Assembly (NCBI GenBank): GCA_032158295.1
Contig: CM063244.1
Coordinates: 20,586,815-20,650,814, forward strand
Length of the DNA: 64,000 nt
Reading direction: 5' to 3'
DNA from: Pycnopodia helianthoides
Lineage: Eukaryota > Echinodermata > Asteroidea > Forcipulatida > Asteriidae
Positions 1 through 10,749 of this stretch are shown here, one piece after another (the first letter of the stretch is position 1; each line of letters opens with the position of its first letter). The notes under the pieces are model-generated. The model ran no database searches, was not told the origin of the DNA, and saw nothing but the letters and a program-made list of their open reading frames with translations. Position numbers and translations under genes: made by a program.

Positions 1-753
1 TGAGAACAGCATTAAACTGAAACTGTGTGAGCGGGCTCCCATCATAATGACAGAAAAAACTGCCCTGCAAAAGTGGGCGAATGGCAACCAAGTCGCACAA
101 GGCCTTTACAGGACAAATTACCGGGTTAGCAGAACGAACCAAACGGATAAGTTGTGGAGGGCCTGACATATTATTCTTAGAATGGCGAAAAGAGAAGACA
201 ACTGAAGCTGAGAGCTCACTCGAATTACAAAATTCGACATCCGAAAACATGAGCAAAGATTGTTGCAAGCAACTACTAGATTTTGCCGCGAATTCCCCAA
301 TGCGCATAAAGCCGAAAAATGCACTTAAGAACACCGCCTTGAAAAGAGCCACCTCAAATAGCGAACTACAAACGCTAGGCAAGGCATGCAGTAAATGAGA
401 CAGTATAGGCAGTGTGATGGGTAAACGCTTGTCTGCCCATGGCAAACGGCCTCTACGACAACCCTCCAACAATTTTTCCACCACGTAATTCCCAGTAGGA
501 TCAGGCCAACCCCGAACTTTGTGATAAAAACCCACACCCGACACATAAGTGGCAATGGTACTTGGAGCCAATTGCTGTAACGATAGCCCCGCAACAAAAC
601 GATGAATATCTTGTGGCGATGCCGGAAAATTATCCCCACTAGCCCGCGCCGACGTTGGAAGGCACAAAAAGCATTCCAGCCCACCTGATAAGTTCTATGA
701 GTGTTTGGTGCTAGGGCTTGAGTTAATAAACGAGTAATCTCACCTCCTACCAC
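1..753 (-). pseudogene. tyrosine recombinase ORF of an Ngaro/DIRS-type retrotransposon, frameshifted and cut by the window edge
   Basis: This would be the integrase of the element: YR retrotransposons insert a circular intermediate by tyrosine recombination. Reading down from 753, the first about 36 codons give a SAM-like N-terminal start (residues NTHRTYQVGW). At about 645 the conserved reading moves to the -1 frame and then stays open to base 1. This second part holds the core-binding region and the FMRIGEF motif (codon near 302-304), whose Arg fits the first catalytic residue of the family. The distal His-x-x-Arg and Tyr lie beyond the window. The ORF overlaps the end of the RT ORF by 7 bases, as is common in these elements. 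The single frameshift may be a real mutation or a sequence error, since the other ORFs are intact. Confidence 0.8.
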
Positions 754-2525
754 ATCGTGGGCAGACTGGGCAGAGGTGTCATGCGTAAATCCGCTTGCGG
801 GGCTACGGCTCGAAATCGGAGGACCTGAAAGCGGGAAAGGGAATCGGCAACATCGTTATGAACGCCTGGGACATGCACTGCCCGAAACAAAATGTTGTGT
901 TTAAGACACTTGCACACAAATAAACGCACTAATTGCATGATCATGTCACATCGCGAAGACTGCTTGTTAATTATGGCTACCACAGCACTGTTGTCGCAGC
1001 GGAAACTAACCTTCTGATTGGCTAGAAGATCGCCCCAGCAATACACTGCCACAACTAATGGATAAAATTCTAGGAACGCGATCGACGGCGTCTGAGCCAA
1101 TAAGTCTGGTGCCCAGCGCCCTTGAAACCACTTCCCTTCAAAGAAACCACCAAAACCGATGCTGGCCGAGGCGTCAGTGAACAGCTCGATGCTGTCGTTG
1201 GACTGCCAACCACTGCGATTTACTGGCGACACGCCATTAAAATGTTCCAAAAACTCAAGCCACATTGATAAATCAAGCTTCGCCCCTGCAGACAAACGAA
1301 CTTTATGATGGGGCTTACGCAAGCCCCTTGACAGGGCAATTAATCGCCGCATAAACGCCCGCCCAGGAGCAACTGCCCTGCATACAAAGTTGAGCGACCC
1401 GACTAGCGACTGAATTTCCTTAAGGGACATCTTGCGCTTGCCTAATGCTGTTAGGATTTGCTGCCGTAGCACGTGCAGTTTTGGTGATGGCACACGAACA
1501 AGCTGCCTCACCGAGTCAATTTCAAGGCCCAAATAAGTTATGTTTTGTGCCGGCCCTACTGTCTTCTCTTCAGCGATTGGAACCCCTAACCGTGCACAGA
1601 CAGTACGAAAAATTTGCAACAATGCCGCACACTCAGTTGCGGTGCCACCCACAAATAAAAAATCATCTAAATAGTGAGTAATACTATGTACCCCCGCAAG
1701 CTGTTTTACCTGAAACTCAAGAAATGCACTGAAGGTTTCAAACAACGAACAAGAAATACTACACCCCATCGGCAAACATTTATCATAATAATACAAACCC
1801 TGAAAAACAAAACCGAGAAGTTCGTAATCGGAAGGAGCCACCGGCAAAAGCCGAAATGCCGACTTGATATCTGACTTCGCCAGCCAGGCATGGTGGCTCG
1901 TTGACATGGCGATGTCAACCGCCGAGTCAAAGGAATTGTAATGCACAGTACACATGTCCCGATCAATAAAGTCATTAATGGAACCACCTAACGGAAATGA
2001 CAAGTTGTGAATGAGTCGAAACTCGCCTGGTTCATGCTTTGGAACCAAACCTATGGGGGAGCATTGTAAGTTAATAAATGGCTTATTTATGAATGGACCC
2101 GCAATCCTACCAAGAGCTATCTCTTTATGCAACTTAGTTAAAACAATATCTGCCCTGTCTGAAGCTGAACTGGGGCAACCAGAATTCCTACTTATACGTG
2201 GCCCTGTGTAACCCAATTGAAAACCATTAGCGAAACCATCTGCCAATAAATGAGCGCTACGCCTGTCCGGGTAACTGCTTAGCCAAGACTGCAAAGTGTC
2301 AATTTTAATTGGCGTTGGGGGAACGAAAATTGGCCAACGCAGCAGATTTTTCTGCAGCAGGCCGAGCCGTGCTCTGATGAGCGGCTGAATTGGTCCAACG
2401 CCTAGTGGTATCCGCAACCCTTGCTGTAGCAACCCCTTTTGAACTAACACCTGTGCGGGTAAACTTCTGCCTACTGGCAACGTCGTGAGACGGACCAGAA
2501 TCAGTGGGGCGTACTTTGCCCACAC
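747..2525 (-). CDS. reverse transcriptase-RNase H polyprotein of an Ngaro/DIRS-like retrotransposon
   Basis: An intact 592-residue ORF that copies element RNA into DNA. Visible RT blocks include CSPIGLVPK, DIKSAFRLLPV (catalytic Asp), LPMGCSISCSLFE and the YLDDF box near residue 287. The RNase H domain follows: ELFTDASASIGFGG (first Asp), a Glu in FLEFYPLVVAVY, Asp in FRCDNSAVVAI and the final Asp in HNDVADSLSR. I see no N6-adenine methyltransferase domain after RNase H, which favours an Ngaro/Pat-like rather than classical DIRS1 layout. The first 221 nt overlap the gag ORF in another frame, so the real start may lie inside the overlap. No stop interrupts it, so the copy looks young. Confidence 0.92.
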   Translation of the reverse strand: MWAKYAPLILVRLTTLPVGRSLPAQVLVQKGLLQQGLRIPLGVGPIQPLIRARLGLLQKNLLRWPIFVPPTPIKIDTLQSWLSSYPDRRSAHLLADGFANGFQLGYTGPRISRNSGCPSSASDRADIVLTKLHKEIALGRIAGPFINKPFINLQCSPIGLVPKHEPGEFRLIHNLSFPLGGSINDFIDRDMCTVHYNSFDSAVDIAMSTSHHAWLAKSDIKSAFRLLPVAPSDYELLGFVFQGLYYYDKCLPMGCSISCSLFETFSAFLEFQVKQLAGVHSITHYLDDFLFVGGTATECAALLQIFRTVCARLGVPIAEEKTVGPAQNITYLGLEIDSVRQLVRVPSPKLHVLRQQILTALGKRKMSLKEIQSLVGSLNFVCRAVAPGRAFMRRLIALSRGLRKPHHKVRLSAGAKLDLSMWLEFLEHFNGVSPVNRSGWQSNDSIELFTDASASIGFGGFFEGKWFQGRWAPDLLAQTPSIAFLEFYPLVVAVYCWGDLLANQKVSFRCDNSAVVAIINKQSSRCDMIMQLVRLFVCKCLKHNILFRAVHVPGVHNDVADSLSRFQVLRFRAVAPQADLRMTPLPSLPTMW

Positions 2526-3279
2526 GACAAGTCACTGCCCCATGCCCAAAGCGTGTGCAGTTGCTACAGCGATGAGGGAATTTACAGTTCGGCCACCGAC
2601 AGTTACCCGAATTAAAAGGGGAACAATATACAGGACCACCCTTAGAACTAACTTTTTCCTGTGGGTGAATAGACACAGAAGAAGAGAAAAAACTAGACGC
2701 GGCGGCAACAGTCACCCAAAGTTCCGTGTCGAGCAGTGCCCATGAACGCGATGGGCAAACCTCTTGACGGAGACGGAACTGTTCGTCGTAGCTACGCCAG
2801 CCAAAGCCAGGAAACTGCGCTGCTGCGGTACGCACGGTCTCTGCAAATTTTAGCAATTCGCCAAAGCGCAATGGATGACGCACAGAATAAATTGCCATAA
2901 ACGTATGGAACGCAGACGTCCATTGCGCAATTGACTGAATTTTACGAGGCTGTTGCGCCGATGCCTGGCGAAAAACAACTTGACCGTGCTCAACCGCGAG
3001 CGTTAGCGCCGAACCTGCCTCTGGCCCAGACATAGCTACGACTGCATTGTCCCGGAAGAGCAATGCCATTTCAACATATTGGGAAGCCCAAATTTTCTCC
3101 TTAACCGGCTGGGTTACATGCATGCCCAAGGGGGCATACCCAAGGACGGAAGGTATCGGGGTAGGCCTACCTAGCTCTAAATCCGGAATGGGATTATCAA
3201 AAGTGGGAACAGTATTAACAGTAAACGATGACGGGAAATTAAACATATTATCCATACCCCCCACTGGTAGAAGGCCCAC
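2305..3279 (-). CDS. gag-like zinc-knuckle protein of the YR retrotransposon
   Basis: A 324-residue ORF upstream of RT. The central part resembles the helical gag-like ORFs of YR retroelements (for example VRHPLRFGELLKFAETVRTAAAQFPGFGW). Around residues 225-252 is a Cys/His cluster, NCRWPNCKFPHRCSNCTRFG followed by HGAVTC, which reads as a nucleic-acid-binding zinc-knuckle pair. The tail is Ser/Thr/Arg-rich. The ATG at 3279 or the internal ATG at 3255 could start translation; the latter overlaps the stop of the upstream ORF. Confidence 0.8.
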   Translation of the reverse strand: MGLLPVGGMDNMFNFPSSFTVNTVPTFDNPIPDLELGRPTPIPSVLGYAPLGMHVTQPVKEKIWASQYVEMALLFRDNAVVAMSGPEAGSALTLAVEHGQVVFRQASAQQPRKIQSIAQWTSAFHTFMAIYSVRHPLRFGELLKFAETVRTAAAQFPGFGWRSYDEQFRLRQEVCPSRSWALLDTELWVTVAAASSFFSSSVSIHPQEKVSSKGGPVYCSPFNSGNCRWPNCKFPHRCSNCTRFGHGAVTCRVGKVRPTDSGPSHDVASRQKFTRTGVSSKGVATARVADTTRRWTNSAAHQSTARPAAEKSAALANFRSPNAN

Positions 3280-3673
3280 TGTGGTGGTTTAAACCGCCGC
3301 TGGAAGGAGGAGCTGGATCCACACCCGTCAATCCACCACGATCCTCCTCAGTAGCATGGGTAGCCTGGCTGTTGAAAATTCCAACGTCCTGCGCCTCCTG
3401 TTGTTGGGCCGAAACTGCTCCTGCGACTCCCGCTGCCTGCGGCCCCCGACGACCGCTCTCAGTCCCGCTCGTGTTGGAGTTCTTCCTGCCCCGTCCTCTG
3501 CCCCGGGTCGGGTTAGCCTGTGTAAATCTCGCCGGGCGGCGCACATTCCGTGCCGGGCGCGGCATGACAACTCCTTGTTGAAGAATAAATAAGGAACGAC
3601 GAACGGCTACACGTAATCCCCGCTCCCTCCAAAAGGCCTCGTAGAAACTTGTTACGTTAAAGTAACAACTCAC
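3248..3673 (-). CDS. short basic ORF at the 5' end of the YR retrotransposon
   Basis: A 141-codon ORF; a Met 36 codons in (MPRPARNVRR) may be the functional start. It is rich in Arg, Gly, Ser and Pro (RGRGRGRKN), suggesting a nucleic-acid-binding, disordered leader. It ends where the gag ORF begins: the stop TAA shares bases with ATGGATAA in the +1 frame, next to a run of six G. It may be a separate leader protein or the N-terminus of gag split by reinitiation, programmed frameshift or an indel in the G run. No database family is recognised. Confidence 0.5.
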   Translation of the reverse strand: MSCYFNVTSFYEAFWRERGLRVAVRRSLFILQQGVVMPRPARNVRRPARFTQANPTRGRGRGRKNSNTSGTESGRRGPQAAGVAGAVSAQQQEAQDVGIFNSQATHATEEDRGGLTGVDPAPPSSGGLNHHSGPSTSGGYG

Positions 3674-4030
3674 GACTTCAATTTAAAGAACTTAAGTAAA
3701 ACTTGGTGATGTCTAAAAAGACGGTATAAATCCAAATTAAAGAAGAAAAAATTTCTTGGGTGTTGACTTGGTTGGAAGCTGAACCGAAGTGAGGTTCCCG
3801 CACAAAAGCAGTGTGCAGACACAGCGTGCAGACGCTGTTGTTTTACATAACTGCACCTGATTTATTGAAGAAGGGTGCCCTGCCCTTTTGCCACCGGGAA
3901 CCCCATAAAAACCCTGGGAAAATAATGTGCAAGGTCGCAAAAAGACCAACTGGACAGGGTTTGAAAAGCCCACCCAACATGACCAAACTAGCCTTGGTGG
4001 CGCCACAAGGGTTGTGGGTGTCCATTGAAT
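3674..4030 (-). mobile_element. probable 5' non-coding terminus of the YR retrotransposon
   Basis: The stretch upstream of the leader ORF is more GC-rich than the flanking AT-rich DNA, has no host coding signature and lies where the left terminal repeat of an Ngaro/DIRS element is expected. Its outer edge cannot be set because the other terminus is outside the window. Confidence 0.35.
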
Positions 4031-6336
4031 AATGTATTTTATCTGCCAGTGATAAAATTAACAATACAAGACGTACATTTCTCCCAATGTATAATATACT
4101 CTAGGTTTGAAGAATTTAGGGTCGATATGGGGGAGGGATACAAGACTTTCGCATTCTGTAATCTAACTTGCTTACTTTCTTTCTGTAATGACGTGTGCAA
4201 ACCATTCCTTCCAAATGGTGTATTTTGTAGGGGGGAAATTAAAATCTATGCTGGAACTGTTTCAGAGTAATAAAGTAAAATCATACCTTAGTTCAGGCAA
4301 GCTCTACGGCATGTTGCGACACGCCGAAATGCAAGAAATCATACTCTTGCCGCCTCGCCCCACCCACCATCAGTAGTTCGATGTTAACTTTCAATTTTAC
4401 GCAAAAACATCTTCAATTTTCGCACACAAAAATGATATTGACTATTATTATGGCGAAATTCTGTAAAATATTTTTTACAGATTAAACGCAGAAGGTATTA
4501 CCGTTTCAACTATTTGAAGAGGTCATCTATGCTGGCCGAACACCTCAAGTTGGATTTGCAAATATGTTTTCATCATAATTTTGGTTTGGACCGAAAGGAA
4601 AGGTCATAAACCATGTCGATGTACGATTTGATTAATAGTTAAGACAATTTAGATGATACAGGTTACGAAAACATCATATTGAGTTCAGGAGATACTACCC
4701 CCCCCCCCCCCAATAAACAACGTGCAATTCGTTTTAATTTGACACTGGTAACGTCGTGTGTGATGACTGCGGTTGCACCCCACTAAATAAACTCCCATAG
4801 CATACAGTGCAAAATGCTAAATATTCAAAAATACACACAAAATACTTAGAAGTCGCACAGCTTTTTACAGTACAGGGGAAATTATCCACTGACTCTTGAA
4901 CTTTTATCCTCTGCTCAGTTTGATATGTGGAGTCCCAAGGCCCGTCGAGTATTCCCCCTCCAAATAAAAACACCCACACACCAGTGTAATCTTCCAAATG
5001 TCCGAGCATCAATCTTGAAAATTTATGTCCCAACACCTCTCAGCAAAATAGGACCATGAAGTGATTTATTTCAGGGCTTATGTCACATCACAAATACCTC
5101 AAGTTGGAAGTCAACAACAAGAAGGTCACAATTGGGCCATCATTTTACACTGTACCCCTCTCATTGGCTCCCAAATCTGTCTAGTCTAAAACAATTTGAG
5201 GGCCTACAAAATATTAATGAGGCTGACGCTCTGATTTTTCCCTATTACAGTGTTTCAAGTTTCAAGAATCCATGCATTATGGGGGAGGGGAGGGGAGGGG
5301 GAAGGGATAACAAGGGGGGAGCAGGATCAAATGCAGATAAAGGTGATCGTCACACAATGCACAAACAAAATTAAAATCTTATACAATTTAATTTTATGCA
5401 AATATATACACACACAAGCAAATGCTGAAAGACTTTTTAAAAAGCTCAAGGTGTTTCAATATTTACAATAAGGTAAGCAAACAGAATAAAGGGGACAAAT
5501 TATTAGAAAAATACAATAAATAAGTGCCTTCTTGGAATGAAAACAAATCTGACAGATTTCCAAAATTCGTATTTGGGAACCAAAGTCGATAGTTATTATG
5601 GATTTTAATACAAATACATTTTGTTCCTTTTTATATCAAAAATACAAACAATATTATTATATACTTTTGTCATTATAAAGATTATACTCTCAATCTTAAT
5701 ACAACACAACAGTTGTTGAAAGTCTACTCATTCTCAAGGTCTATTTGGTCAAGGTATCACTGAGAAAACATGCCAGTGGTAAGGACAGATTTACTTGCCG
5801 AATAGAATAAACAAACATCATGGCTTAGTGACCTTTGAAAAGCAAACAAATGGAATGTTTCGTAAAAACAATTATAGCAAACACAATGAGCATTGTCTCC
5901 AAAACAACAACGGCTATATTTCTAGAAGCCAAGAAAGCACTCGGGCAAACACACTTTGGATACATATTCTTTTTTTAAAGCAAATAAATAGTTCAGGTGG
6001 AAAAAAAGATGCACTGATTGTCAAGAACATACTTATTTATAAGCTAAGTTTGTTTTCCTTGTGATTTTTAAATATTATGTTCGAGTTTGCATAGATAGGT
6101 TGCTGTTCGTTTTTTGTTCTGTTTTTTTTTCAATAAACTGTGATCATCAAATTTGATGGAATTTCACAGATTGGTTTTATGGCATGTTAAAAATAGGTAA
6201 GAATCTACTCCTTCAAAACCCATACACCCATTGATTGGAGATAAACAAACCATTGTTTGTTGTCCCCGATGCAATTCTTATGTCAATTTACATGAAGTCA
6301 ATTCTTTCCATCCTTGAAAAGACAAACTAGACAATC
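4031..6336. other. non-coding DNA including the probable 3' UTR of the WD40 gene
   Basis: No ORF here looks coding. Low-complexity patches include a C run near 4700 and a purine-rich patch near 5280-5330. The 3' UTR of the minus-strand gene must start at 6336. A minus-strand AATAAA is at 5061-5066 and several ATTAAA occur (for example near 5387 and 5603), but none can be chosen without transcripts. Confidence 0.4.
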
Positions 6337-6532
6337 TCATGAAAATGGCCCTTCACCAACACAGGATATATTTACCAGCTCCATAGAAGGGGAAGGTTTG
6401 TGTGGTTCCTGGGCATGCATTTGAAGTCTGTGTCTTGTTAGAGGGAACCGTTCTGCCAAGAGCTGCCTCTCTAGTGGAGTGGGTAGTGGCGTCTCCGGGT
6501 CCCCCTGGACCTTGGTGACTAAGACGTAACGC
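6337..6532 (-). CDS. WD40 gene exon 37 (stop codon)
   Basis: 196 nt, codons 1773-1837 plus TGA at 6339-6337, acceptor atttcag|GCG. Encodes RYVLVTKVQGDPETPLPTPL and a basic helix LLAERFPLTRHRLQMHAQEP. 3' UTR end not resolved. Confidence 0.8.
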
Positions 6533-9500
6533 CTGAAATCATAAAACAGTTGAGAAGTGTGAAAATGACAGATTTTTTATGTGCATAATTTGTCTTTCAG
6601 GGATGAGATTTGACGACTGTGAAAATTCCAGAAAAATGGCTTGGGGGCTTCGGTTCCCCTTGTTCTAGATCCGGAACCACCCTGATGTTAAAATTCAGGA
6701 GGTTTACAGACTCTGTGCATCACCAGAAATACAAAACTATAGGTTTTGACAAAACGTGGAATATTTCTTTCTCCCTTTGGCGACTTCTTTACTTCCTTCA
6801 AGAAATTTTGAAGGCTCAAGGGGGTTTTGAGAAAGTCCTGAAATCCTGATTTTACACTCACACACGCCTTTTCTTTAGAGCGATCAATGGCAATTTATTC
6901 ACAACACAACCTTGCTGGTCCTCTTTTGTACACCTGGGTGAGGAGAAGCAAATTAAGGTGACGTGTTCAAGGACACAAGCACATCAACCTGTACAACTTG
7001 GTTTCAAATCCAAGTTCTGATGTATTGGAAACCAGGACTTGAGTCTGGTGCGCTCATCCACCACCAGGTGTGGATCAAATTCCATAAAGTAGTGGATCAG
7101 GTAATTATGATAATAATTACTAGTAATAGCGGCTAATCATATGCGTTAGTATCCACCACTCATAGAGCAGCAAATTATTACCCCCTATCATTGGACCATC
7201 TTATTGTGATCCTTAAACCATCTCAGCTCCCCTGTGGGGAGTATGCAGTCTGTGATACGACTTATGAAGCGCACCAAGCAATAACAATCACATGAACCAT
7301 CTCTGCCCTCACAGGTACCCGTTTACCCCTGGGTGAAAGAAGTATAAATTATGGTGAAGTGTCTCGCTCAAGGACACATCTTTCATGATCGGGATTAAAA
7401 CCCACACCTCCATGACTTTGCCATCAGAACTAAAGTCCAGTGACACGCTCTAGATAAAGTTGCTAATCAGATGTGATTCAATTGTTCATGTAGATTGACC
7501 ACAATTCAAAATGCCAAGCTTCTGTCAGTTTTATTCAGAATAAAAAGGAAAACCTTGGTCATAAGGGTTCGCATAATGCTGCACAATCTACCACTTACCT
7601 TGCTTTGCTGGGAATAGACTTGGAACTGTGAGGTCTCTTGACAATAAGAGATCCAGGTTGAGACTGATGGTAAAGCTCAGCTTCATCATACACGTCCTCT
7701 GTCTGGAATCTACCATACAGTGTAGATGAGGATCACGTAATGTAATCACCAAGCAATATGAACGTGAGGAGAATGTGAAACAGGTGTAGATGTGGACTTG
7801 ACATAGAGCAAGTGAGCATTGATGCATTAGACAGGGAAGCAGATCCACTGCAGATCAAAAGCAGCTAGATGTGGAGTGTGGATCAGATGTGGATCAGATG
7901 TGGATAGGATGCTGGTATAAAATTGATAAACCAACAACAGGTGTGGATCAGATGCCGACAAGGTGCAGCTCAGGTACAAATCAAATGTAGATCAGATGTG
8001 GATAGGATGCTGGTATGAAAGTGATCAACCAACAACAGGTGTGGATAAGATGTTGACAAGGTGCAGCTCAAGTACACATCAAATGTAGATCAGATGTGGA
8101 TAGGATGCTGGTATAAAAGTAATCAACCAATAACAGGTGTGGATCAGATGCCGACAAGGTGCAGCTCAGGTATAGATCAAATGTAGATCAGATGTGGATA
8201 GGATGCTGGTATGAAAGTGATAAACCAACAAAAGGTGTGGATAAGATGCTGACAAGGTGCGCAGCTCAGGTACACATCAAATGTGGATAGGATGGTGGTA
8301 TGAGAGCAATCAACCAACAACAAGTGTGGATCAGATGCCGACAAGGTGCAGCTCAGGTATAGAATGAATGTGGATCAAATGGTGAACCTCTAAGCATCAA
8401 GGATCAAAGTTTGACTTGAAAAGACCAGATGCAGATGATATCAGGGGTTCAGATTAAGATAGTGTATCAGACAAAAACAAAAGGATCAGTGAAGAGAGGT
8501 GTAGATCAGAGGCAAGCGAAAGAGGGATCAGTCCAAAAGCAATGTAGATCAGAAACACTTCTCAAGTATAGCAGATTCAAAAGTGGACGTTGATCAAGTG
8601 TGAAATGGTGTGCGGACTCAATGTTTTGAAAAAACATGGATCAAAAGCAGATCAGAAGCAGATTGGAAGAGGATCAAATGCAGATTCAGATCAGATGTGG
8701 ATCAGATATGGATTCAAATCAGATGCAGATAAAATGTGGATTCCAGGCAGATCAAAAGAGGATCAAACGCAGATTCATTTCAGAAGCAGAACAGAAGAAG
8801 ATCAAACGCAGAATCATATCAGAAGAAGAACTGAAGAAGATCAAGTGCAGATTCATATCACATGTACATCAAATGTGGATCAGATGCAGATTAGAACTGG
8901 ATCAAATGTGCGTCACGTGCAGATTGAATGCAGACTAAATGTGGATCAAATTATGATCAGATGTGGATCAAACTTTTAATAAGATATCGATCTAGGGTTA
9001 ATCCAATGTAGATTAGCTTCGTGGATCAGATGGTGATCGGATGTGGCTAAGACACAGGCCTCGCATAATGTGCATTAAATTGGCAAACTAATTTTCTTTG
9101 TTCAGCACAAAATTAAATAAGCAGACATAACAATTTGTTCAGATGAAGTTTGTCAAAAGAGGAATTCAGAATTTTGCATCAGAGACACGCCTATTAGTAA
9201 CTTTACCTTGGTTTGCTCGGGATGGACTTGGTACTTTGAGGTCTCTTGACCAGAGTCGATCCTGGCTCCTCAAAGAAATCTTCAGATGGTATCCTTGGCT
9301 TAGGTGGAGCAGATCTATTCATTCGGAACCTTCAAGTTGTGAAGAAGAATAAAAAGGATGTATGAGCTTTGTTTATGATTTGTTTATGATTAATAATTTA
9401 TTTTTATTCACAAGACCATATTTAGGGATGAGATTTGACAAATGTGAAAATTCTTTTAAAAATGGGTTCTTCCTTATTCTAGAACCGGAACCTCCAAAAT

Positions 9501-10710
9501 CTTACAATTCAGGAAAATTTAAAGACTCTGTGCATCACTAGAAATACAAAATAAACAGGTTTATATTCAACATGTGACTGCTTTACTTCTTTCAAGAAAA
9601 TTTGAAGGCCCAAGGAGATTTTGAGAAAATCCTGAAATCAGGAAAAATCCCAAGAAATCACATGCCGGCATATACAGGCAAAATATATACATTCAGATGT
9701 AAAAGTATTTAAAACACGTAAAGTGACAAAACAAAAGCTAAAATTAATAAAATGCATCAAAAAAATGCAGGTGAAAAACAGTAAAAAGGCAATAGTGTTT
9801 GTTAGACAACAAACCCAAGGTGTTTGGGCTTTGGGAATAAGCAAAGTAAGCAAATATCACCATCTGAAGAAGTATTTTTTGTCAAATCTGCTGTCATTTT
9901 TACAAGTCATAACAAACTTCATGTTATATTTTTTTTTTGAACTTATGGCCTCTGTTTTGTCCAGGTAATTGCAGGTCTGACCTGGCCTGGCCTGTACTGT
10001 ACTGAGTAAAAGAGGAGTGGTGTGAAAACAACTCACTGACAATTGGCAACAACAAATTATATGAGATTTGGTATACAAAATTAAGTTGTTACAATTATTG
10101 GGTAATATGTTACAATTACTGTATATAATAATGCAGCCTGTTAAAAAAGAAGAGAGAAAACAAGGAAGACCTTTTCTTTTGAAGACAACCAAAACGTACT
10201 GATTGGAATGTTAAGTGGTTACAAACTGGTTCTTTTCAGAACCACCACCACAATAGAGAGATAATTACCACAGACCTTGACACTCTCTGTCTTAGTTTCC
10301 CACCATGCAAAGTTTCAAACCTTACCGACCTACAATAATGATAAACTTCGTCCAATATAAACGCCCACAGGTGACAAAAACAATCCGGCGGACATACCAA
10401 ACAGGTAGAATGACTTCCTTGTTTTTTATCTCTGTCCTGAAACAACCATTTCACGTGGCAGAGTTTCCTATCGAGATTGTGTAATAGCTGCATGATTGTG
10501 CTACTGATTGTGATGCAAACCAGAAGTAGGTTGTTTACGTGCCCCTACCTTCGGATAAAAATAATAATAATATGCACCCAAGGGCATCTCAAAGCGGGCC
10601 TTGATTTTTTCCTACAAAGTATGCAGAGCTATTTTCAAATTATAAGACCAATTTGTTTACATGGTTTACATGGTGCTGTGGTGCAATCTGCAGGCATGCA
10701 ACTACAGCTT

Positions 10711-10749
<39 letters not shown>

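Noticed and set aside
81..398. Plus-strand open frame opposite the recombinase
   Set aside because: A shadow of the minus-strand recombinase, which has the family motifs.
8590..8979. 129-codon open frame rich in Asp-Gln-Ile
   Set aside because: It is a by-product of the GATCA-rich repeat; two overlapping frames are open at once and no splice or domain context fits.
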